Origin: Mytilus galloprovincialis
Taxonomy: Eukaryota; Mollusca; Bivalvia; Mytilida; Mytilidae
Direction: 5' to 3'
DNA length: 64,000 nt
Assembly (NCBI RefSeq): GCF_965363235.1
Contig: NC_134846.1
Span: 6,019,001 to 6,083,000 of the forward strand
Shown: positions 46,469 to 58,300 of the stretch, one piece after another
Position numbering within the stretch: the stretch's first letter is position 1
How the letters are laid out: each line of letters begins with the position of its first letter
The notes under the pieces: generated by a model
What the model saw: the letters and a program-made list of their open reading frames with translations, nothing else
Database searches by the model: none
What the model was told of the DNA's origin: nothing
Translations under genes and position numbers: made by a program

Positions 46469-48600
46469 GCATGCATGTACTATTTGTATGGTTCTATTTA
46501 TGTTACATTGTAGAGGATCCTTCCAGGATCATTAGTAAACGATTTTGTTTAAATGTCTACTTTGTTTCTCAGATTAGAAGATATTTATAGATTTCAAGTA
46601 ATGACAATTCCTGACATGATGCTTGAGGCTAATTGAGCTAAAAAGTAATCTTTGCTACTTTAGTGAATATAGTGAATGATCAAATACACTCAGGACTGAG
46701 TCGTCAGTAGGCAGTACAGATGTTTAAAAGTGTACAAAATCGACTTAGCAGTGTACAAATCGACTAAGCATCATATTGCTAGTAACACAAGTAGCATTGG
46801 TTGGTAAATTTGTGCTTTTTTTATTTGGCTTCTGGACAAAAAATGTTTGGTTCAAATGTAAATAAAATGCTATTATCTCCCCATTACTACTAACATAGAA
46901 CATGTAGAATGAATACAACTTCCACAATTCCTTGTGCAGATGAGAGTTGTCTGTCAAATCTTTATTTCACAAATAATGAATTGCATAACAATGAACTGAG
47001 CTCGAAAAAAAAACCACTTTAATTATATACTTAGACAAAGAGTTCAATCCAGTGATATACTTTGTACTACAGGTCCTTCATGAACATCCATCCTCCATAA
47101 CCAAATATCACGAATACTACATTACCTAGCCAGTAACAATCGCTTCATGCTAAAAATTGCATGCATGTACTATTTGTATTGTTCTATTTTTGTTACATTG
47201 TAGTGGATCCTTCCAGGATCATTAGTAAACGATTTTGTTTAAATATCTAATTTTTTCCTCAGATTAGAAGATATTTAATGATTTTAAGTAATGACAATTC
47301 CTGACATGATGCTTGGGGCTAGATGACCTAGAAAGTAATCTTTGCTACTTTTTACTGAATCCGTCTTCAAAAATGTCCTCTCCAAACTCCAAAACCTGGT
47401 CAAAGGAAAAAAAGTTTTAACCAGTATGAAAATGATATCAACAAAAGAACCATTGTGAAATGCTTCAAAGATTCATAACTGCTACAAAAGTCAACTGATA
47501 ACATTTCTAGTGGATATGAACACCTACTCAATATGTTATAAGAAAGTGGTCTTGTTTCAAGATGTTTTTGTTATATGGATACAAATATAATACAAAGATT
47601 ACAGTACAGCAAGCTAGTTTTGTTGTGGTATGAAGGTGCTGTAATTAATATTTACAATCATTTACGAAAATAACGAAATTAACGAACGAATGATCAATGT
47701 TGAACAATGAAATATAATTTCAGAAATCAATTAGGTCAGATCGACCTGTAAAAATTTGTTATTTATTTACATATTGAATGATCGTATACACTCAGGACTG
47801 AGTCGTCAGTAGGCAGTACAGATGTTTAAAAGTGTACAGATCGACTTAGCATCATATAGCTAGTAACACAAGTAGCATTGGTTGGTAAATTTGAACTTTT
47901 TTTTTTGGCTTCTGGACAAAAAATGTTTGGTTCAAATGTAAATAAAATGCCATTATCTCCCCATTACTACTAACATAGAATGGATACAACTTCCACAATT
48001 CCTTGTGCAGATGAGAGTTGTCTGTCAAATCTTTATTTCACAAAGAATGAATTGCATAACAATGAACTGAGCTCGAAGAAAAACACTTTAATAATATACT
48101 TAGACAAAGAGCGCAATTCAGTGATATACTTTGTACAACAGGTCCTTCATGAACATCCATCCTCCATACCCACATCTCACGAATACTACATGAATGGATC
48201 AGAAGTCCTAAAAAGACAAGATTTGTTTTTCATATTTTCAGTATATACACCAGTTAAAACTTTTACAAAGTTGTGGTAAAATAATTTGGTACCTAGCAAG
48301 TAAAAGAGGGACGAAAGATACCAAAGGGACAGTCAAACTCATAAATCTAAAACAAACTGACAACGCCATGGCTAAAAATGAAAAAGACAAACAAACAACA
48401 GCACACACGACACAACATAGAAAACTAAAGAATAAACAACACGAACCCCACCAAAAAACTAGGGGTGATCTCAGGTGCTCCGGAAGGGTAAGCAGATCCT
48501 GCTCCACATGCGGCACCCGTCGTGTTGCTTATGTGATAACAAATCCGGTAAATAGTCTAATTCGGTAGGTCACATTCAGGAAAGTAACAATCGCTTCATG
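46469..48600 (+). repeat. 690-bp direct duplication, second copy enlarged
   Basis: 46469-47158 (copy A) is repeated from 47159 (copy B). GCATGCATGTACTATTTGTA, GGATCCTTCCAGGATCATTA, CACTCAGGACTGAGTCGTCA and CAGATGAGAGTTGTCTGTCA occur in both at about 90-95% identity by eye. Copy B has about 415 bp extra at about 47357-47773, about 100 bp extra at 48190-48290 (bounded by TAC in both copies, so probably a deletion in copy A) and an inserted RT tail at 48304-48581. The 99-codon frame at 47980 lies in this repeat and I do not call it a gene. Confidence 0.85.
48304..48581 (-). mobile_element. 278-bp insertion of the RT-element 3' tail with target duplication
   Basis: The insertion is flanked by AAGTAA (48298-48303 and 48582-48587). 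The unfilled site survives in copy A of the duplication at about 47129-47140 (CCTAGCCAGTAACAATCG). This fixes both borders of this short copy: AGAGGGACGAAAG on one side and GGTAGGTCACATTCAGG on the other. Confidence 0.8.
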
Positions 48601-48609
48601 CTAAAAATT

Positions 48610-49230
48610 TAAATAGGCTGAGTGCCCCTCTGTTTGAAATAAGAACAAACCTCCACCTAATCATAGTAAAGAAACATTTAAAATTTAAAATGTTATTAGA
48701 CTTATCAGTTAGTGTTTCCATCACAACTGACTCAATTATATATGTATACATTTATAAGACTCAGATTGACGTCCGGTCTCTAATCGACTTCCTTTCCCCA
48801 AGTCGATGTCCAAATCTGATTTCATAATAAATTATTCAAAAGCTACAACCAATTAAATACTTCTCTAATAGACAGCTATTTGTTGTTTTCAAATCAATGT
48901 TTCAAAAGTATTGGCTTCTCTAATTGACATCCTTTTTACAGACTAGCCGCAATGGAATCACAGTTTTCTAAAATGGTAGTTGAACCTTAATCTCACGCCG
49001 CCCCTAGAACAGAAATTTCACTGTTGCCTTGAGCCCATATTTAAATACTGACACAATTCAACTGATGTTCAATGTTTCCGAATGATGCTTGAGCTCTATT
49101 CTCAATTACCGGAATAATTAAGTTATGTATACCATTAGTAAATATATTATGTATAGCTATAGCATATTCCATATGCAAATCAATATTCATTCATCCAATT
49201 GGAATATATGTGTTGGCATCTGTCTAAAAG
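48610..49230. other. No supported feature
   Basis: AT-rich intergenic DNA. Confidence 0.35.
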
Positions 49231-49234
49231 ATAT

Positions 49235-49505
49235 TCCTTAATAGTCAACCAATTCGTGGTAGCGTCCAGTTTGTTTTCAAAGTAATTATTTCTTATTAAC
49301 CGCTTTGTATTCCATGGTTGATACATTCTTTGTACCCATCAACCATTTGTCAAGAAAAAAATGGTAGGACATTTCACCTCATGGAAATTGTTTGAACTTA
49401 CTGATACTGAATCCCAATTGATATGCTGTTGGAATATTGCTTATAGAAGTTTCGAAATTCGGAATCTATAATTATCACTTTTATTGCAAAAGTTTGTTCT
49501 TAATT
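49235..49505 (-). mobile_element. RT C-terminal remnant
   Basis: AGTCAACCAATTCGTGGTAG and CCCAATTGATATGCTGTTGG align, in the same order and strand, with 1076-1265 of the first RT tail. Old and more diverged than that copy. Confidence 0.55.
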
Positions 49506-51540
49506 GCCATCTTTGGGAATTCTAGATGCAAGCCGAAACAGTATCTGTTGTATTTTGGATTTAAGCATTGGTATGATGGATACATTTAACATAGTAAACA
49601 AACGAACTTTTGGCTTCTTCTCATTCTTGCGGGGTAACTCCTGTCTGAAAAAAAGTACAAGTCCTCAAAAGGAGGCGCAGAAGAATGCTGCTTTTTGTTG
49701 ACAGTACTTCTTCCAAATTAACAATTATATAATGTGGAAAAAGTCAGACAATTTAAGAGTTTAAGAGAATTTTTTGAAAATCTGTTGATCCGATTCTTAG
49801 AGTGTCAAAAAGTTAACAGCGTGGTTGAAGGAGTTATTAGATCAAACGTATTCAAACATTTTATTGAGATGTATCCCTCTTTTTGAATGAAAGCTAACAT
49901 TGTAAGCACTCTGATGCCTACATTTGTCCTTAAAGTACAATTTTAAGGAAAGTTATGCCCTTAAGTATGCACATTATAAATCAGATTAACAGTTTCCGGC
50001 TTGTCATTCATTTAATCACAATTGCAACATAATGAAGTTGGTTTTATAGGTAAACATCAACACCATCTCAGATGAGTTTGAAATCAGGGACAATCGATTA
50101 TTTTAAAATTTTTGCCATAAAAATATTTTATAAAACAATATAGAGATTACAAAGTGTGTGTTTTACATAAAGGTAAGTATTGAACAATGAACTATATTTG
50201 TATATGTAAGGTTACATTCAAAACTGACAATATCCGGGTAGATTTTTTAAAAAATAAGGATGATCGAATGTTTTGGATTACAAAGACCCTTTGAGCGTAG
50301 AATATAAGGATAATAAATATTGAAAGCGCTTACAAGCTAATTTTCTAAATTTAGAACTCATTTCATAGTTTGACTGCGAAGTCTCTTTGATGAGTATGTA
50401 AACTCTTATTTATTGAATATAAATTTGTGTATAACTTTAGAAAAAAAAATATATTGTAGCTATGAATCTTGATCATTTTGTTGATAACATATGGAATATT
50501 CTTCACGTTTTGGAAGATTTTTATAGTTTACAGGAAAATTGGCGTAGCAAGACTTCTTTTATGTTTGTTTTGCTTCATGTACATTTATTTTGAAATGCTT
50601 TGTTTAACACATGATATATAACAGCTTGAATAAAGTAGCCATTGAAATGGTATGGCTTTTATTTGTAAGTGTTATTTGTTTTTCTTTTATAAAATAAGAT
50701 GAAATTTGATATTTTCTTATTTATGAAATAAACCTCATATATACAGACTAAAAAGAACAACGTTTACAAACAGCTCGAAATAACAGTTATAAATTTCTTC
50801 ATTATACACGGACAAATTTGATTTAAATAATTCATGCTATAAGCAGAGATTTCATTCCTGTATGAAACCATCATGCACTGAGGAGGGTCTTAAATGAAGG
50901 AGTGTCTTGTCCCTGATCCCGCTGATTGTTTTGTCAGCTTCCCTCATCCCGCCTATCATTATAATAATACCGCTTTTAAATTTACGTGTCCTGTCCGTCT
51001 TCGTACATGATCACTAATTTGAATTGCACGCGAACAATTCTCCAATCCTGCGTCAAGCTTATGCCCCAATAAGACTCATAATGAGTAATACCAAAGATCA
51101 AAACAAACCTACATACTCGAACCATAAGAACTAAAATACAAATGTTTCATCCTGTATATTTTTTAGTTGTCAGTGTTTAAGATTAAGTATATATCGTAAG
51201 TATAGATTTACATAGACATGAATGATATGGGTGACAAATAGATAAGCATTGTTCCAGATATTATCAGTTGGACACATTGTAAGGTATGACATAATTTCAT
51301 TAAATTGAAACACTTCTATAATAGAATTATACAAAAACTTCACTGGGTAAAGGATTTCGTTGTGCGAATGTTCCATATTATTAGTGCAACGGCTATAAGT
51401 ATTCGACACGTTGACTGCGGGAGATAACAAAGATCGAATGGGTTATTCAATGTACAATGTCAATGATTTATTACCGAAACGATGATTAACAAACATTTCT
51501 TATCCATAATATGGTATTAACTTTATATTAAGAATTTACA
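49506..51540. other. Gene-poor intergenic DNA
   Basis: Only short frames without recognisable domains (for example at 49504-49701 and 51170-51430). I see no exon pairs or repeats that I can name. Confidence 0.4.
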
Positions 51541-52124
51541 AAAGGAGTAGGTCCGGTAAGGACCGATTTTGGCCTCAAATTTCAGGTTCATCTGACGAAA
51601 GATTTTGACCACTTTTTAAACACTTAAGTGTCTATTTTATTTGAATTAATTAGGTTATGTGAAAGATTTAAACAGATTTAGTCATTAAAAACGATCCGAT
51701 TCAAGCTCAAATATGAAAAATCTACCTAATATGCCGAAAAATGTCACTTTTCAGATGGTTTTTGGTAAAAATGAAAGTGGCCGCATCCGTGTTCATCCTC
51801 AACCTTAATATATGTTATGTATTATCATAAAATACAACTTACATTTCAATATAAAGGATGAACACGAATGCGGCCACTTTCGTTTTACACGAAAACCGTC
51901 TAAAATTTAACTAAAATGCTAGAATTATGATGATTTCAGTAATTTAGCATGACTTAATGGTGCTAGTACCGGACATATGTGCATTGTATCGTCAAAAACA
52001 GCCCATATTTATGTAGCAGAAGCATTCTACTGTCCAATAAATAACTAAAGGTTTACATTTTAACAATTTTGTAAAACTGCTATATTTTGGGGCCAAAAAG
52101 GGGTCTTACTGAACCTACTCCTTT
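51541..52124. mobile_element. MITE with 35-bp TIRs and an internal palindrome
   Basis: The ends AAAGGAGTAGGTCCGGTAAG (left) and AAAGGAGTAGGTTCAGTAAG (right, other strand) are followed by matching TTTTGGCC. Inside, arms at 51752-51799 and 51855-51901 (GAAAGTGGCCGCATCCGTGT against ACACGAATGCGGCCACTTTC) form a second nested hairpin. 584 bp, no ORF. The target duplication was not resolved. Confidence 0.8.
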
Positions 52125-52204
52125 ATAATTTTCGAAATGCAATGTACTAAGGCTTTTCTTCATACAATTGTACAACATACATAGAAACAAACTCTTAGAT
52201 AGCA

Positions 52205-52300
52205 AAATGTTATATTCCTGACTTGGTACAGGACATGTTTAGAAGAAAATGTTTGGTTGAATCTGGTTTAATGGCTAGCCAAACCTTCCGCTTTTATTGC
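52205..52300 (+). repeat. CTGACTTGGTACAGG-family fragment
   Basis: ATTCCTGACTTGGTACAGGA and GGTTTAATGGCTAGCCAAAC, in the order of 13075-13150. Confidence 0.6.
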
Positions 52301-52809
52301 AATTTTAAAAATACCGCTAAAATGACAATTTCTTTTGACTGGAATACAGTACAAATAAATCTAACTCTTTAGTAGATAAGTATACAACCTTTTGACTTTG
52401 GTTGTTTAAAGTGGTAATTGTAATTTATATTATATATATTTACAGCATTGATAAACTATTGTTGCCTCTTGACAGGTTCTGCTGATCAATTGATGGGATT
52501 GTCGGGATTATTAAGGCTTTGAATTTATTGATCTGTGACAATTTTAATTTGTTTTATACATGTAAAATTTTAATTCTCCTGATTTATCATGAATTTAAAA
52601 AAATATAAAACCATTTTTGAATAAAAACTGTATATTAGTAAAAAGTTGAACACAAATTCAATAACTATAGACAATAAGACAACTCGAATGATAAAATTAT
52701 ACAGAACAAAATATCATATTAGTATCAAAACTTTCAAAGTCAATAAATAAAATGTAATGACGTCATTTCATTTAAAGGTAGACTCACGTTGCTATCATTA
52801 TAAACCATA

Positions 52810-52930
52810 ACTAAATTGATATAAGAAGATGTGGTATGAGAATAATAATTTGTAAAAGTAAACCATCAAAAGGTAAAAATACGGTCTTCAACACGGAGCC
52901 TTTGCTCATACCGAACACTATATATGCTTT
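52810..52930 (-). repeat. 'CCTTTATAGCTTGCTG'-family repeat, reverse
   Basis: GAAGATGTGGTATGAGAATA, CACGGAGCCTTTGCTCATAC and CGAACACTATATATG are the reverse complement of the 40950-41085 order, with internal loss. Confidence 0.55.
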
Positions 52931-53021
52931 TAGAAATCGAGTTGTACAAACACTAAATATAGTTATAGGCTTAAAATTGACCAGATACGGTGAATTCTTT
53001 TTTTTTAAATATTTTTTATAT

Positions 53022-53395
53022 TAAATCATTCCAGTACGTGTATGAAGATTTTTTTTTTTATAAATAACCAAACGTTTTATATAACATTCAAGTCTGGCGA
53101 CTGTGCAGGTCAGCTCATACCGATAATTTCGATCCAAGGTACACACTTGTTGTTGGGCCGTGCCGATGCACAGATGTGTTGTCATCCTAGAAAAAATAAT
53201 TGCCTCCCGGAAATACCGAGCTATCACTGGCCACATATGTTCATCAAGTATTTCTTGGTATTTAATGGCATTAATATTGCCTTCTACAGGACTAACTGTG
53301 CCGCCGCCATTCCTGCAAATATACCCCAAGGCATGATTTGAATTTGTGTTTGTGATGTCCGCGTTTAACAGGGCCGGTCTCCACCCTCTTCTCTT
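53022..53395 (-). mobile_element. Tc1/mariner transposase fragment
   Basis: On the minus strand the translation contains GGGTV, VEGNINAIKYQEILDEHMWP and VIARYF, the middle of a Tc1-type DDE domain, between the GGGS-MVWG region and the QQDN/HR region. The following stretch is read only in pieces (frameshifts). The 5' end is cut at about 53395, where the TIR element of 53401-54719 begins. No Tc1 ends and no upstream half were found beyond that element. A dead fragment. Confidence 0.75.
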
Positions 53396-53400
53396 CCTTA

Positions 53401-54719
53401 TATATGTAACACTCCCAAACGTGTCCTTCCCCCGAAACGTGTCCGATTCCCCAAAACGTGTCCGATTCCCAAAACGTGTCCGATTTCATAACCCCAAAAC
53501 GTGTCCGATAATTGTTATTCGCCCAAACGTGTCTAGTGTTTAAAAACGCCATATGTAACACTCCTAAACGTGTCCTCCCCCCCCCCCCAAAACGTGTCCG
53601 ATCCCCCAAACGTATGTAACACTCCCAGACGTGTCTTGACTATTGATTGCGTGTTGTCCAGTTGCAAGAACGTCAGGCATAGTTAGAGCGAACATACGAG
53701 TTGAATTTTTTTTTTTACATTTGCTGTTTAAATCAACCTCAGACTGTTGATTGCGTATTGTCCGGTTGCAAGTATTTGATGCATATTCAGAGAGAACATA
53801 CAAGTTTCATTGTTTTTACAGTTGTACTGTATAAATTAACTTTAGACTATTGATTGCGTATTGTCCAGTTGCAAGTACTTCAGGTGTATTTAGAGCAAAC
53901 ATACAAGTTGTAATGTTTTAACATTTACTGTTTAAATCAACCTCAGACTTTTAATTGAATATTGTCCAGTTGCAAGTATTTGATGCATATTCAGAGAGAA
54001 CATACAAGTTTCAATGATTTTACAGTTGTATTGTATAAATTAACTTTAGACAGTTGATTTCGTATTGTTCAGTTGTAAGTATTTCATGCATCATTAGAGA
54101 GAACATACAAGTTTTAATGTTTTTGCAGTTCTACTGGATAAATTAACGTTAGACTGTTGATTGCGTATTGTCCAGTTGCCAGTATTTCATGCATATTTAG
54201 AAAGAACATACCAGTTTTAATGTTTTTACATTTGTAGAATAAATTAACTTTAGACTATTGATTGTGTATTGTCCAGTTGAAAGTATTTCATGCATATCTA
54301 GATATTTAGAAAGAACATAAAAGTTTTAATGCGCAGAGAAAGGGACATTTTAGCCAGGTATCTGTACATTTTAACTAAACATGTTTGCTTACAATTTGAA
54401 TACAACATAGCCGAAATTACGCGCCCACTTTTACCCAGTTTATACTAGTGGTTTAAAAAAGTACTAACATACTTTATCTATATTTTTTAATGAAATTGTA
54501 AATTAGTATACGTTAATGAAATAGCAATAACCAAATAATGGACACGTTTGGGGGATTGGACACGTTTGAGTAGTTGAAAAATTGAGTTTACAAAAATGAC
54601 ACGCTTTGGCGCCCTTTTGCCACTATACAAGTTTTGCAGTTCAGTGACGTCATGTGGACACGTTTGGGGGAATAGGACACGTTTGGGTGAATAGGACACG
54701 TTTCTGAGTGTTACATATA
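53401..54719. mobile_element. TIR element with clustered AAACGTGTCC motifs and central minisatellite
   Basis: The ends TATATGTAACACTC (53401-53414) and its reverse complement (54706-54719) sit in TA-rich flanks. The left 240 bp holds about nine AAACGTGTCC motifs, all in one direction, and two further copies of the end sequence ATGTAACACTCC. The right 180 bp holds about six motifs in the opposite direction. Between them, 53638-54335, lie seven tandem units of 101-104 bp (each starting GACTRTTGATTGCGTATTG or close). No ORF of substance: the minus-strand frame across the left end is low-complexity translation of the motifs. Likely a non-autonomous DNA transposon. Confidence 0.8.
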
Positions 54720-54724
54720 TAAAC

Positions 54725-55160
54725 ATGTTTATAATTTCAATTAATAATTTTGATATCATCAGAAAAAATAACCGTTTCCAGTGGTCGTTAACCGTCTATC
54801 TCCTTTTTCTATGCACCATGCATGTTTTTCGTTCGATTGACTTTCCTACAGACAAATGTTTTCTAATGCACACGCCTGGAACATATGTTACATTTAGACA
54901 CAGGAACACCATTAAACTTCTTTGTTATATCATACAAAAAACCTATAAGAGTGCATTCCAGCAATGGTCTGTCACTTCTTTATTAAAAACAGAACCTGTG
55001 TCGAAAAATTTCCGAACATTGTCAAAAACAATGCACTTGGTGATTTTATGTATGCCACCTATGTTCGACGAAAATATCCATTCTATGACATACGTTGGAA
55101 GTTCCTAACCTTTTCTACACATCTTGTTATATATCTTGTTCCAACGATACTAGAATAGTA
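54725..55160 (+). other. Unassigned open frames
   Basis: A 127-codon frame (54725-55108) and an overlapping 64-codon frame occur. I recognise neither, and I see no splice context or homologue in the window, so no gene is called. Confidence 0.2.
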
Positions 55161-55396
55161 TACGACAACAAATGTCACATGACGGTAGCCAATGTAATGC
55201 AAAACGCTGAGGATAAGTACAGTTATCGGAAGGGACATAAATGACGTAGGGCAAAGGCAATTTAAAAATGATTCACCTGAAAAAAAGTAAACATGACCGA
55301 ATTCCCTTTATCTCTGTTATATTTTACAATAGTTAACGCTATTTGCGATTACTTAACCAATAACTTATTTTAAAAGTTCATATTGTGATTTTGCAG

Positions 55397-58300
55397 ATTT
55401 TTGATTCACGTGCGAGAATAAATATGTTTGGTAAGTAAAATAATCATCAAGAAGCCCTATTCAAGATTTTTACATAAAACAGTTATTGTTTTTCCCTTCA
55501 CGGATATGTTGTATATAACATTGTATCAAATAAAACCAAGCTCCCTTTTGACACGATATTTTAGAGCTTGTTTTTTTCTATCATGATTTTATTTTATATA
55601 GGGTTGTTATTAATATGACAAATACTATCAAAATAGTTCAAAGTGGTGAACTTAAAATCGTCCCTATGACGACTTTATGGACACAATCACGAGCAGGTTG
55701 ACCGTTATCGAATAGCTGTTGCAATGGTGACAACGAATATGTTCCTATTGTCCTAACCATAATCCCGTATTACCGAATTAGACTTATGACCGCTTTGTAC
55801 TCATATAAGGAACACGATGTTGCCTCATGTGGAGCAGGATATGTGTACCTTCCCAGATCACATTGAATACCGTAGTTTTTTGTGTAGATCTTGTTCCCAA
55901 ATAATAATTTTGTAGATTGAAATTTGATTTCCCTAATTTAAGAAAGAATTCTCTTAAGGTGTTCTCTTTGCTCATTTTAACATCAGTAGGCTTTTAAATT
56001 TATAATACATTTACACCGACTGTACACGAGGAGTATAAAGGCACCAGTAGTATACCGCTGTTCAAAAGTCATCAATCGATTAATGGAAAACACACCTGGT
56101 TGTTACAAACTAAACACGAGGGAAACATATCAACTATTAGACTAACCAACGAAACAACAGAACACTGAAGTGCAACAAAAACCCAAACGACAATGCAACA
56201 TACATAGAAACGAACTATTGATAACAACTGCCATATGCCTGACTTGGTACAGGAAATTTTAAGAAAAAATGGTGGGTTTAACATAATATTGACAAATACG
56301 ATGAGCATAGGGAATGATATGCTAGGAAAATTCGGATCCTGTGTATTACAAGGCGGACATGAAAGACACATTGAAAACAGACATTTTAATTTGAGCATGC
56401 AGAACGTAAAAGAAAACCTCATCATTTTTAAACGTGAACAGATATTTATATAAACTTACCTTTAGAAAGCTTTTCAGTTTTGAATTTCCAATTGAGGAAC
56501 ACAAGTGGCGTTGTAATTTATATTTTGACGTGACACACGTGTAGCCTTTAATGCACATAGAGCCGTACTTTGATATCAATGAGAAAGACCAGTGTCATAT
56601 AAGATGTATTGTTGAAATTGAAAATAAATCAATTCTTATTTAAAATTATCAACCTTGTATCTTACACAAGAAATAAAGTTGAAATTTAATTAAATTAGGT
56701 TTTTTTTCTCGGTAAAAGGTGACTTTTCAAAAGTTGCCGATATGTTAAAACGTTCTATTAAAACCAAATAATAGAGTTCGTAAGTGTATTGTAGAGTTTC
56801 TTTATTTTGAATGTTTTAATAAACCTTTTCGCTATTTGTCCTCAATAATTGGATATCACCAAATTATGATGTCTAAAGAATAAAGTTCAAATTTTGCAAA
56901 ATCTCGGATTGGGTGAATTAAATCCATTAATAGTAATACATTAAATTGAGAATGGGGAATGTCTCAAAAGGACAACAACCCGAGTAAACAGCAGAAACAA
57001 CAGACGTTATTTTATCATGATTTGTTTGCAATCCTCACACGATGTCGCCTGATGAAATACTAGACTTTGTCATAGAGTACCACAAAAATACCTCGTAAAT
57101 AGTTGTCAAAGGTACCAGGATTAGACGCGCGTTTCGTCTACATAAGACTCATCAGTTACGCATTAAAACAGCATTAAGACGATTTTTAGCACGTGAACAT
57201 TTAATTAGCAACAGAGGCTACCGTACAAAAAAGAACAAAACAGCTTAACTCAGATGGTTAAGAGAACAAAATGACATCTCACATAAAAGCAAAAGATCAA
57301 AACCCGATATAAGAGTATCAGATATTCTAGAAAGTAGTTCAAATCCAATTTTATTTATAATGAATTATATTTTCCCATACTTGAGTAACAAACAGTTCAC
57401 ATCCAATGAATTTAGTGTAAAAATTAAAAAAAAAGACGATGTGGTGTGATGGTCAATAAGACGATTCGGTACAACTTTACAACAACATAGAAGTTAACAA
57501 AAACAGGTCAACACACTGCATTCAGCAATGAGTAAAAGCCATGCCGCATATATAGCAACTGTTAAAGGCCCCGATATTTCAAGTGTAAATCAAATCATTC
57601 GAGAAAACTAACGGCCTGATTGTAAAATAGATTACAATAATCGTTCATTTTTGTACAAATAACCGCATTCGTATGCAACTTCTCTTAGTCTCTATTGGAA
57701 TTTTATGCGAATTATTATTGAGAGTACATGTTCCATTAATCAGGTAATGAAAAGCTCATGATGAAGCTCAAAATGAAACGAATTGGCAGTAGGAACCATT
57801 CCCCAATTAAGCAACAACATTGGGAACGTCAGATATTGATTGAAAGATTTTGGCGTTTCTTATATGTTCCTCGTTGTTACCCAGAATGATAAAACATAAC
57901 AAACATTGGTAGATGTACATTTTACCGTGTACAAATAGGAAAAATATGCTATCAAAATACTGTAAAAATGATGGAGCATTTGATTTCAGTGTTAAGCTTG
58001 ATTATCGGTGTCACTCTTCTAAATCAATGCAGCGGTAAGTTAACCTTATACAATTACTGACTTTTGATGAGATTGATACAATGATTTGCCAACCCCAGAG
58101 ATATGATATTCACCGACCCAGTGGGGATTTAACATTAAGTTTAGCTATATATTGAGTTCCTGTACTGGTGGATTATACGCAGTGGTGATTTAACATTAAG
58201 TTTAGCTATAGATTGAGTACCTTTAAGGGTGGATTATACGCAGTGGTGATTTAACATTAAGTTTAGCTTTAGATTGAGTACCTGTAAGGGTGGATTATGC

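Noticed and set aside
47980-48279. 99-codon frame MDTTSTIPCADESC..., which recalls the last loop of the three-finger proteins
   Set aside because: Only IPC..C matches. It lies in a duplicated repeat block, and the equivalent frame in copy A is not maintained.
53292-53609. 105-codon minus-strand frame rich in TRFG and HVWG
   Set aside because: Low-complexity translation of the repeated AAACGTGTCC motifs.
57040-57070. GCCTGATGAAATAC as another hammerhead core
   Set aside because: No GAAA, stem II or stem I partner follows.
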